Shown here piece by piece: positions 12,401 through 24,400 of a DNA stretch of 64,000 bases. The first letter of the stretch is position 1. Each line of letters starts with the position of its first letter. This DNA is from Carya illinoinensis. Lineage: Eukaryota > Streptophyta > Magnoliopsida > Fagales > Juglandaceae. A program made the translations under genes and the position numbers. Location of the stretch: NCBI RefSeq assembly GCF_018687715.1, contig NC_056759.1, positions 5,771,501 through 5,835,500 on the forward strand, read 5' to 3'. The notes beneath the pieces are model-generated. The model was not told the DNA's origin. It saw only the letters and a list, made by a program, of their open reading frames with translations, and did not search any database.

Positions 12401-15400
12401 GAAAAGTTGAAGATACACAACATACACTAGCATATAGATTTATGATAGAATATCCATGTTCCTAACCGAGTAATGTTAATTTTTAATGCATTAGCATATA
12501 GCCAATGAACCATAATTTGCCATGGGCAAATGCAAGTTTAGTGGTAGCTTTGAAAGATAACCTAGCATTGATGGTTTAGTATGATAATGACATTTTATAT
12601 TTCTCAGTCCAGTTTCTTATCATACTTAGACATACGAATAAAATTGCTAAATAGCTGTCCAACTTATTTCCATCAGGATTTCACAGATCTTGTCATGTAA
12701 TGGCTTTTGTGAGAATTGTGAAGAAATTTGATGAAGTTAATAACCATTCATCCCCTTGACGCACTTCTTGCTCATAATTCTTTTTCTTGAATTATTAAAT
12801 TTCTATAGTTTTTTTTTACCTTGATATGATCTAGAGTAGCGGCTATGCGTATGAAATAATTGAAAAGCCATTGATTCAAAAGGTACGGTTGGTGGCATTT
12901 ATGTAGTGCTCTATGCGAGAGCCCCAAGCCACATTTGGGTTTATACTCCAAAAGCATGGTCAATGGTACAATTGGTGCCTCTTGGAATTATTATAAAGAG
13001 CAAGAACTCCCTCCCGAGCATTGTGGGATCCTATACACCACTTAATACTTACTCAATATGGGATATTACAATCTCTCCCCTTTAAATTTTGGACGTTCTT
13101 GTTGGGGTTCATTCCATCATAGGTGGCATGCTTCAAATTCCACATTTCTTGTTGGGATTGGCTCTGATACCATTTGTAATGCTCCAAGGGAGACCCAAGT
13201 CACATATAGGCCCATACTCTATGGGACTAGTCAATGGTATGATTGAAGTTCCTTGGAATCATTATAAAGAGCAAGAATTTCTCCCTTCCAAGCAATATGG
13301 GGTCCCATACACCACTTATACTCACTTAGTATGGGATATGAGGGGCAATTTATGGCGTTAATCACAGCCATTGAAGTGGGTCATCAACAAGAAAGGAAAA
13401 CTGATTCTAAGAAACAGCGTGAACTTAAGAGGCTAACCTGGTCTATGAATTCGGAAGGTAGCTCTAGTAGGGATAAGTCTAAAGCGAAGGGGCTGGCATT
13501 TTCCAATTAATGAAATCAAAAATTTTGTCATGGAATGTTCACGGGCTAAATGATGCCGGTAAGCATCTTCAAATAAGAAACTTACTGCGTGGGTGGAAGG
13601 TGGACATTGTTTGTTTACAGGAGATGAAATTGAAAGTTATTTCTACAAAAATAATACGAAGCTTATGGAGCTGTGTACATGTGGATTGGGTGTATTTGAC
13701 AGCTTACGGGGCCTCAGGTGGAGTGTTGGTGATGTGGGACCAACGGGTGGTGGAAAAAAGGGAGGAGTTCATAGGGTTGTTTTTGGTGGCATGCTCTTTT
13801 AGGGGTGTGTCAGATAGCTTTTTGTGCGCTTTTGTAGGTGTCTATGGCCCTAACTCAGATAATGATAGAAGATTATTGTGGGATGAGGTAGCTGGGGTAC
13901 ACGGTTGGTAGGATCTTCCGTGGTGCATTGGAGGAGATTTTAATGTAACAAGATACCCTAGCGAGTGTTATGGAAATAAAAGAATGCGCCCAGCAATGTC
14001 CGATTTTTTAGAATGCATTTTTGAGGTGAACCTAGTGGATTTACCATTGGCCAAAGGGGGGGGGTCATGCATGTGGGCTAATAATCAGACGTCGTCTCGA
14101 TTGGATAGATTCTTAATTTCCGTGGAATGGGAAATTCATTATCCGGAGGTTTGGCAAAAGAGATTGTTGAGGTTGTGTTCGGACTTCTGGCCCATAATGT
14201 TGGATTTTGGGGGGATTCAAAGAAGGCGTCGGTACTTTAAGTTCGAAAACATGTGGCTGAAATCAGAAGGTTTTGTGGATAGGGTCAGACAATGGTGGTC
14301 ATCTTACCAGATACAGGGTACTCCTAGTTAAATTTTAGTGGGAAAATTGAAGGCTCTAAAAAAAGATCTAAAGCTTTGGAATATGCAGTCTTTTGGAAAC
14401 ATTGGGGAACACAAGAAAAGCAAGCTAAGGGAGGTCCAGGAGCTAGAAAGGTTACAAGAATCAAAGCCTTTAAATCAGGAGGAATTAGCTCAAAAACTAG
14501 TGATGGAAGTAGATCTTGAGAGGATCATCCTATTTGAAGAGACGTCTTGGAGATAGAAGTCTAGAGTGTTATGGTTGAAGGAAGGTGATCGAAACATTAG
14601 GCCCCGTTTGGTTACACAGATGAGATGAGATGTTTTAAATAGTAATGAATAAAATATTGTTATAATATAATTTTGTAATATTAATTTTATATTGAGATTT
14701 GAAAAAGTAAAGTTATTTATTATATTTTGTATTGGGAATTGAAAAAGTTGTAATGATGAATTGAGATGAGATAAGATGAGTTTTTTAGTTTTTGCTAACC
14801 AATCCGGGTTGTTTTTCCACAGGATAGCCAATTCCCATAGAAGATCCAACAATACTAAGATGCTTAAGATTGATGGGGTAGAATGTAAGGATGAGTAGGT
14901 GATTAACAATCATGTAGTTGGTTTTTTTTAACAGCTTCTTTTTGAACAAGAGGGTTGGAGGCCTAAGCCAGAGGGGCTAGCTTTTGACTCCATTGGCCCT
15001 ATGGATGTCAATCGTTTGGAGAGGCCATTTGAGGAGGTGGAGGTGTTTGAAGTGGTAAGGAAAATGGCTAAAGACAAGGCTCCGGGTCCTGATGGGTTCT
15101 CTATGGGTTTTTTCCAAACTTGTTGGAATGTAGTAAAGGATGATCTTATGAAGGCGTTCCAGGAGTTTTATTCGGTTTGAAAGTTTGAGAAAAACTTAAA
15201 TGCCACTTTTCGTGCATTGATACCTAAGAGGGTTGGGGCCGAGGATATTAAGGAATTTCGACCCATTAGCCTGGTAAATGGGGTTTATAAGATCCTTTCC
15301 AAGGTACTCGTAAATCTCCTTGGTGAGGTCGTGGGAAAGATAATCTCAAAGCCTCAAAATGCTTTTGTAAAGGATAGACAGATTTTAGAAGTAATTCTTA

Positions 15401-18400
15401 TTGCTAATGAATGTCTGGATAGTAGACTGAAAGTTAACAATGCAGGGATTATATGCAAGTTAGACATGGAGAAGGCGTATGACCATGTTAACTGGGATTT
15501 CCTTCTTGATATTCTAGGGAGGTGTGGTTTTGGGAGAAGTGGCGATCATGGATCCGTTGGTGTATTTCTACAGTGAGATTTTTCAGTGCTAATAAATGGC
15601 AGACCAACTTGATTTTTCAATAGCACAAGAGGTTTAAGACAAGGAGATCTGTTTTCCCCTTTACTTTTTGTCATCGTGATGGAGGCGTTGATTAGAATGA
15701 TCTTTGTCCTGGTTGCAAATAGGTGTGTGATTGGTTACTCGATTGGATCCCCGGGTGAAAGACTTATTAACATTTCTCATTTATTGTTTGTAGATGATAC
15801 TCTTTATCTTCTGTGAGGTGGATCAAAACTAGGTTCGAGTATTGAAGGCACTTCTACTTTGCTTTGAAGCAGCTTCCTGGTTGAAAGTGAACTTGGACAA
15901 ATCAGAAATGGTGCCCATTGGAGTTGTGCAGCGTTTAAGACAGCTGGCTAATAGTCAGGGGTATAAGATTCCCTATGACTTATCTTGGCCTCCTGTTGGG
16001 AGCCCCCTCGAGAGGAGCTTCTATATGGGATACAGTGATTGAGAAAGTAGAGCGTCAATTAGTAGGATGGAAGAGAATGTACCTGTCAAAAGGTGGTAGG
16101 ATTACCCTGATAAAGAGTACATTATCTAATCTACTGACCTATTTTTTGTCCCTGTTTCCTATTCCAGCAAGTGTGGCGCTTCGTATCGAGAAACTACAAA
16201 GGGATTTCTTGTGGGGTGGAATAGGCGAGGAGTTCAAATTTCACCTAGTCAGGTGGGAGAAGGTTTGTAGGCCTATTTCGAATGGTGGTTTGGGCAATAG
16301 AAATTTGAGAATCTTTAGTCGGGCGCTACTTGGTAAGTGGTTGTGGTGATATCATAAAGAACTAGAAGCTCTTTGGAAGATGGTGATTGAGAGTAAGTAT
16401 GGGGGATTATGGGGTGGATGGTGCACTGATGAAGTTAGAGAGGCGTATGGAATGGGATTGTGGAAATATATCAGACGAGGATGGAGGTCTTTTCTTGCTA
16501 CACTAGGTTTAGTTTAGGAGAGGGGGCCATGATCAATTTTGGTATGACACTTGGTGTGCTAGTGGTGCACTTAAGGATATATTTCCGGCACTTTTCAGAG
16601 TTGCAAGTGTTGAAGATGTTTCAGTGGCAGAAGTCATGGTGATTGGGGGAGGGGGGGGGGGGGGGAACAAATCCAGTGGAACATCAATTTTAGCAGGACG
16701 GCCTAAGATTGGGAAATTGACAGTTTTGAAGCCTTTTTCAGCCTTTTGTACTCAACCAAACCAAGTGACTAGCATGTTGATTTATTGTGGTGGATACCTA
16801 TGGGGAAAGGCATGTTTTTGGTTAGCTTGTTTTATGAGTCTCTAACACGAGCCTTCTATTCCGTTTCCATGGAAAAGGCTATGGAAACACAAGGCGCCTC
16901 TCAAAGCAGTATTCTTTGTGTGGACCGCCTCCTTAGGTGAGATTGTCACAACGGATAATTTGAAAAAATGAAGGGTGATCATTGTAGATTGGTGTTGCAT
17001 GTGTAAGAAGGGGGGAGAATCTGTGGATCATCTCCTACTACACTGTGAGGTAGCTTGAGGGTTATGAAATGAGGTTTTTCGTAGACTAGACTTGGATTGG
17101 GTTATGCCTGAGACAGTAGTGGCGGTCCTAGCTAGCTGGACAGATTTAAGAGGCAACAACCAGATCAAGGCTATATGGAAGATGATTCCAATTTGCATCA
17201 TGTGATGTGTGTGGCAAGAGCGCAACGAACGGACGTTCGAGGACAAAGAGAGATCGATGGAGGAGCTGAAAGCTTTCTTTTTTAGAACCCTTTGTACTTG
17301 GGCCATTGCCGTTAATCTTAATAGCCAAGATTTTCATGATTTCCTTGTTTCTATTGCTCCTATGTAGCTAGGTCATTCTTTGTACTGAACTTGGTTTTTG
17401 CCTATTCTTTTATTAATATACTTTCTTATAAAAAAAAAAAAATAGTATGGGGTATCATACTGTATGAACTGAATTTTGGAAAAGTGGCTAAGTTTTATAT
17501 ATTCCCCGTAAGAAATGTACTTTTTTGCAAGTAAATTAATCCCTTGACTGGTGCAGGAAATTTATGAATCAGCTGGTAACGGGTTATCTTCCAAGTGTGA
17601 TTTTGATTTTAGCCATGTATACAGTTCCACCAACCATGATGCTATTTTCAGCTTTGGAGGGGTCTATTTCCCGTAGTGGGAGGAAAAGGAGTGCATGCTG
17701 CAAAGTCCTGTACTTCACAATCTGGAATGTTTTTTTCGTCAACGTTTTTACAGGATCTGTTATTAGCCAATTGCGCTTCTTTTCTAGTGTAAAAGACATA
17801 CCTGCACAACTTGCCAAAGCTGTGCCGAGGCAGGTAGCGTTCTTTGATTCCGTTGTTAATTTGCTATTTACCTATACTGATTATGCTAACCTTTGCAGAG
17901 TATATCATTCATTCAGTTTTTCTGTTTTGCTAACATGAATATTATTTTATGTCATGTGAAGTGAGGCAAGTTTTGAGTAATATTAATTTTCAATTAGTGA
18001 TTGAATAAGGCTTTACAAATGTGAATTTTATTTGTGAAATAATCCCTTGTGATCTGTTTTCTTTCTATTTTAAGTCCTTTCTTTGGTTATGAGATTTTCA
18101 TGAAATAAAGAGAGCTGCAATCCCTTAGAAGACATGATCCTGTGGAAAAAAATCATTTGCGAAAAAAATTATTGTTTGTGGAGACGGCCATAGAGAGATG
18201 AAATTCCTGCCATGTAACTGGAAATTACAACTAGTAGAGAAATTGGGGAAAACCTGTATTCTTCTCGTGGAAATGTAGAAGTTTTTTCATCAACTTATTA
18301 CTGTGATTTTGGTTTTCAAATTGTTGCAGGCTAGCTTCTTCACGACTTATGTTTTAACATCTGGTTGGGCAAGTTTGTCATGTGAAGCGATGCAATTTCT

Positions 18401-21400
18401 TGCTCTTTTCTGCAATCTAGTCAAAAGATTTGTACTCAGAATCAAGGATGATTCGTCCAATTGCACTTTCTCTTTTCCCTACCATACAGAAGTCCCACGA
18501 GTCCTCTTATTTGGATTCCTTGGTTTCACATGTTCCATCTTGGCACCCTTAATGTTGCCCTTCTTGCTGATTTACTTTTCACTTGCCTACCTAGTGTATA
18601 AAAACCAGGTGAGTGCTTTATCTTGTATTTTACCTTTTATGATGTTACTTGCGATTACTGTTTGTATATGCTGCTTGAATGTATTTAGTTTTAGCTGAGT
18701 CCTTCAATTCGTGATTGATCATATTTTTTCCACAATGCAGAGTTTGTTCTTCCATTCTCCATTGTAGTTACATAATGTGTGTGAATACAGAGTTGTAAAC
18801 TCATGTAGTTCTGTTTGTTATGTACATATCCAGCCAACTTTCTTATCCCAAGTTAGTCATAGGATTCTAGCAATATGTTCTTAGCATCTCCCTCAGCTTG
18901 TGTAGGTAGACGATATAAGAAAAAGGCCTTCTACAATCCTAGTGCATCATTAAATTATTGGGTAGCAGGCCTTCTGCAATCTTAAGACCTTGTAAAATTA
19001 TTGGGTAGGACTTGCTCGTTGAAAGTTTAAAGGGTGAAAATTATGGTTTGAAGAGCACTATGATGCATGACAGCCTAGGGAAATTTTTGCTTGGGGGCTG
19101 CAATCGCAAAGAAAAAATGGTGGATTAAGGTCTTGTTTGTTTTTGCGACTAAAAATCAAAACTTTGAAAACTTCTCAAAGTTTTCGTACTGTCATAAGTT
19201 TTACAAAAACAAACACACATTTTGATCTACCAGTTTTCATCTCAAAAGATCTCAAGTTTCTTCTCAGGTTTTCATCTCAAATTTTCATCTCAAAAGATCT
19301 CAAGTTTATTCTCAGATTTTTATCTCAAGTTTTCATCTCAAAAAAAAGATCTCAAGTTTTCATCTAAAAAAAATTACACCATTGGTAAATAAATAAATAA
19401 AGGAAGTAGCAAAAAAAAAAAAGAAGACAAAATGGTTAAAAAAAAAGAAGCAGAAAAAAAAATTCACCATTGGTAAATAAATAAACAAAATAAGCAAAAA
19501 AAAAAAAAATTTTGACCAAATGGTTAATAAAAAAGGAAGTAGCAAAATAAAAATAAAAATGCATCATTGGTAAATAAATAAACAAAGAAAGTAGTCAAAA
19601 AAAATAAAAAAAGAAGTAGAAAAATAAAAATAAAAATTGCAGCATTGGTAAATAAATAAAATATTATAAAAAGTACTACAAGTACTTGTGGGTCCCATCA
19701 TATTACTAACTATAATAAAGTCAAACTAATCTCATCTCATCTCTAAAAACAAACACATATTTTATCTCATCTCATCTCATCTCAACATATCTCAAAATTT
19801 TTTATCTCATCTCATCTCTAAAAATAAACACATATTTCATCTAATCTCATCTCATCTCAACATATCTCAAAAGATTTTATCTTATCTCATCTCATCTTAT
19901 TTCATCTGTGAAAACAAACGAGGCCTGTTGATGAGAAATTACAGATGAAAAAAAGGTTGATGCAAAATCAAAATTAGCAGGATTATTTTAGGGTACAGAG
20001 TCAGCAGTGAACAAGAGATCTATTTGCACAGAATACTGTTGAGCAATGAGAATAGAGCACTGATGAATTAAGAGAAATAAGAAATAGTGTAGAGGCTAGA
20101 AAAAAGAAAAGAAGGGGCAGAAGAAGGTAAACGTGCCTTCAAATCCTTAAATTACATCACTCTGCATCTGAGGTCGAAGAATCTCGTGTTCTAATAGTAG
20201 TGCATGAGATCAGAGACATGGAGAAATAAAAGCTACCTCATAATTCTGTTAAGTTTTATATCATGTAGAATTTGATGTCATTGAGCATGCATGCGGCCCA
20301 CTGACAAAATCTCTAGACTTTGTAGCTACTGTTTTATGGCATCATTACACTTTGTAGGAGCTATCTTTTTCTTATTTTTTCAAATTAAAACTAAAAAAAA
20401 GCCAATTGTGATGTACTAATAATACGTTGTGGTTTCCTTTAGTAATTAATTTTTCTGAATCTCTAATAATAAATTAAAATATGGCTGGCCAAGTCCCGTG
20501 TCAGGTTTTCGGGGCAGGAGGGTCCTTCTAGTTCGACGGAGCCTCCACTTGCTCCAATGGCTACAGTGGTTGCACAGACATGTTCGTCGGTCTCAGGCGA
20601 GTCTTAGTCAGTCTCCGAAGATGGTCCTGTTGCCAGTGGTGGTAGAGGAAGTTATAGAGGCTTGGGATGTTGAAAAGGAAGGTTCTTCTAGCTCGATGGA
20701 GCCTCCACTTGTTTTGTTGGCTACGGTTGTTGCTCAGACAAGTTCGATATGGTCTTAGGCGAGTCTTCCGGTTAGTCTCCAACGATGGTCCTGTCACTGG
20801 TGGGGGAAGAAGAGGTTTTAGAGGCTTGGGACGTTGAAAAGGGAGTGATTTTTCGATTAAAGGATTTAGAAGAAAGGGAATTAGATGTGAATCCTGTTTG
20901 GGGGGGGGGGTCTTAATCAGGTAGTGACTTCGAATTGTTTGAATTATGGAGTTCTCACAAGGGATCTTTGTCCAACTATTTCCGAGAAGTCTCTCGTTGA
21001 GGAGGGGGGTCATCATCTGGAGTTGGTTGGGGGTTTTGAAGGAGTTTCAGGAGTTCCTTTAGTGGTGTTGAGGATGCTCTGCATATGGATAGCTCATCTG
21101 TTTTAATGTTGCCGGAAGCTTCTCTACAGTTGGTGGTTAGTGAGGTAGAGGGTGATGAGGGTGAAATTGGCAGTCCAGTTCCGTCGTGTACCATTCCCCC
21201 TAAGTCAACCCCCAATTTGGCTTCGGATTGGGTATTAAAAAAAGTGGAGTTTCTTCAGGAGTGCTTGGGGATATCCTGTGTTGGGTATGAAGAGTAGTTC
21301 AAGGCTCTTCTTGTTGCTATAGAAGCTAGTAGATCTAATGCTGTGAAGTCTGCAGTGAAAAGGGACAAGGAATTGAAACGCTTAAAAAGCTCTATTAATT

Positions 21401-24400
21401 ACGATATTAAGGAGAGGAGTGTGGGGAGGGATAGGTTGAAAGGGCGGGGGTCTTGGAATTCTTATGAAGCCTAAAATACTTTCCTGGAATGTGAGAGGGA
21501 TCAATAATGTCAACAAACGGCTTCGTATTAGATCCCTTCTTTGTAGCTGGAAAGTTGACATTGTTTGTTTTCAAGAGACAAAGTTGAGTTCTATTGATAG
21601 AAATATTATTCGTAGTTTGTGGGGCCTTTTTTTTTGTGGGATGGTGTTTTCTTCCTTCTTTGGGTGCATCAAGAGGTGTGTTGTTGATGTAGGATACGAG
21701 AGTGGTGGAGAAGGTTGAGGATTGCATTGGGTATTTTTCATTGGTTGTTTCTTTTAAGAATATTGAAGATGGGTGGAAGTGGGCCTTTGCGGGAGTGTAT
21801 GGGCCTAATGTTGATGGGGATGGATGTTTTTTGTGGAAGGAGTTGGCGGGTTTGTATTCTTTATAGGACTTGCCTTGGTGTTTGTGTGGTGACTTTAATA
21901 TTGTTCGGTTCCCTAGTGAGAGGGTGGGGGGCTTCTATGTCGTCAGGCGCTATGGAAGATTTCTCGGAGTTAATTTTTGATTTGAACCTTGTGGATCTTC
22001 CTTTAGTTGGGGGGGAGTTTACTTGGTCTAATAGTAGAGGGTGGTCAAGATTGGACAGATTCTTAGTCTCTTCTTCTTGGGAGTCTTGTTATCTGGATCT
22101 TTGTCAGAAGAGGTTGCCATGTGTTTGTTCTGATCATTTCCCAGTTATGCTTGATTGTAGTAGCATTCTTGGGGAAGATGTTATTTTAAGTTTGGGAATA
22201 TGTGGCTTGAAGTGGATGGTTTTGGGGAGATGATTAGAAATTGGTGGAATTCTTATTCCTTTTTTGGTACTCCTAATTTTATTGTGGCAAGTAAACTTAA
22301 AGCCCTTAAAGTTGATTTGAAAACGTGGAATGAAGAGGTCTTTAGACATACGGAAGTGCAGAAAAATAAACTTTGGGATGAGCTTAATGCTTTGGAGGTT
22401 GGGGTAGTTAATGAGGAGACCTTGTGTGTTGGAAATTGAAAAGGTCTTGTTCATGGAAGAAATCTCTTGGAGGCAAGAATCAAGGGTGCTTTGGTTAAAG
22501 GAGGGGGACAAATGTACTAATTTTTTTCATAAGATGGCAAATTCTCATAGGTGTAATAATGTTATTGACATCCTTCACTCAAGCTCTATTGTGTTTCAAT
22601 CACCTGATGAGATCCAAGATCATATAGTGAAGTATTATGAAGAACTCTTGTCTGAGACAGCTGAATGGCGCCCTAAGCTTGATGGGTTGTTTTTTGATCA
22701 TCTGGATTCTGATGCTGTTAGCTGGCTGGAGAGGCCATTTGAAGAAGAGGTAGTGCATTCGGTTGTTAGAGGTATGTGCAAAGATAAAGTACGGGGCCTG
22801 GATGGTTTTTCTATGGGTTTTTTTCAAGAGTGTTGGGATATTGTGAAGGATGAAGTGATGCATGTTTTTTATGATTTTCATTCTGAATATAAGTTTGAGA
22901 AGTCTTTAAATGCTACTTTCATTTCTTTAATCCCGAAGATTGTTGGCGCTCAAGAGTTGGAAGATTTCCGTCCTATTAGTTTAGTTGGCGGGATTTATAA
23001 AATTATTTCGAAGGTGCTAGCCAATCGTATGAGTATGGTGATGGATAAAATCATTTCTAAACCTCAAAATGCTTTCATTCGGTGCGGCAAATTCTGGATT
23101 CAGTTCTGGTTGCGAGGATAGCCGGATGAGAGAAGGCATTCCGGGGGTTCTTTGCAAGATGGATATGGAAAATGCATACGATCATGTGAGATATGATTTT
23201 CTTCTTTATATGCTTAGAAGATGTGGCTCTGGGGATAGGTGTTGTGGATGGGTTAAACATTGTATTTCAAGTGCCCGGTTCTCAGTTTTAGTGAATGGTG
23301 TTCCTTGTGGTTTTTTTCAGAATTCGAGGGGGTTGAGACGAGGGGGTTGAGTCATATGATGGAGGCGGCTGTACGTGGGGGTTTTCTTGCTGGTTTTTTG
23401 GTGTGTAATAATAGTAATGGGGTGACTTCAATTTCTCAGTTACTTTTTGCGGATGATACTCTTATTTTTTGTGATGCTGAAAGCAGTCGGATTCAAGCTT
23501 TTTAAGGGCTGTTTTACTGTGTTTTGAAGCTGTTTTGGGTCTCAAGGTGAACTTGGGAAAGTCATAACTGGTTCCGGTGGGGGAAGTAAGGAATATTAAC
23601 TTTCTTGCGGATTTGTTGGGTTTTAAAGTAGTTTCACTTCCTATGAAATATCTTGGACTTCCACTGGGGGAGTCTTTTAAAGCAAAGAAGATTTGGGATG
23701 GAGTTGTAGAAAAGGTTGAGAAACATTTGTCGGGTTGGAAGAGGATTTATTTATCAAAAAGGGGGTAGATTAACCCTCATCAAAAGTACCCTTTCCAATC
23801 TCCCTACATACTATCTTTCTTTATTTCCATTACTGGTGGGAGTGGCAAATCGGATTGAAAAATTGTTTAGAGCTTTTTTGTGAGGAGGCTTGGGGGAGGA
23901 GAATAAATTTCATTTAGTAAGTTTGCAAAGGGTGTGTTGTCCGATTGTTAGAGGTGGTTTAGGGGTGCGTAACTTGAGTTTTTTTAATAGGCATTATTAA
24001 GAAAGTGGTTGTGGAGATATCATTGGAAAGGGGATTTTTTGGTGTTGGTTTATGGGAATACATTAGAAAGGGGTGGAGCTTTTTCGCAAAACAGATTAAG
24101 GTTGGAGAAGGTGTTTGCATTCGGTTTTGGCATGATGAATGTTGTAGTGAGAGACCTCTTAAAATTGCTTTTCCGTCTGTTTTCAGCTTGGCTGGAAACC
24201 AGCAGGCTGCTGTTTCAGAAGTGTTGTGTTGTGACAATGGGACTGTGCACTGGGACTGTGCACTGGAACATTTGTTTCACTAGAAATGCTGAAGACTGGG
24301 AACTTGATGAGTTTGCAGATTTCTTCAGTTTTCTGTGTGCAGTGAAGGCAGCTGGGGTTGAGAGGGATCGTATGCTGTGGAAGCATAAGGGGAGTAATAA

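Larger units (their letters stand above)
13340..17442 (+). mobile_element. LINE-1-type retrotransposon (copy 2), in intron 6
   Basis: The element is about 4.1 kb and 5'-truncated. It carries the tail of ORF1, then ORF2 with an endonuclease start ([13 protein letters not shown] near 13515), RT motifs (EKAYDHVNW near 15470; FVDD at 15787-15798), [13 protein letters not shown] (16081-16120), and a C-terminal Cys/His zf-RVT region ([19 protein letters not shown] near 17000). It ends in a poly-A at 17429-17442. The 13-bp duplication TAGTATGGG(A/G)TAT is at 13327-13339 and 17443-17455 (one mismatch). ORF2 is broken by stops, frameshifts and a MITE at 14600-14808. It is inserted into the right LTR of the TRIM, in sense with the host gene. 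Confidence 0.9.

Noticed and set aside
13058..13361. 62- and 90-codon frames over the TRIM element
   Set aside because: They cover LTR and primer-site sequence; chance open frames.
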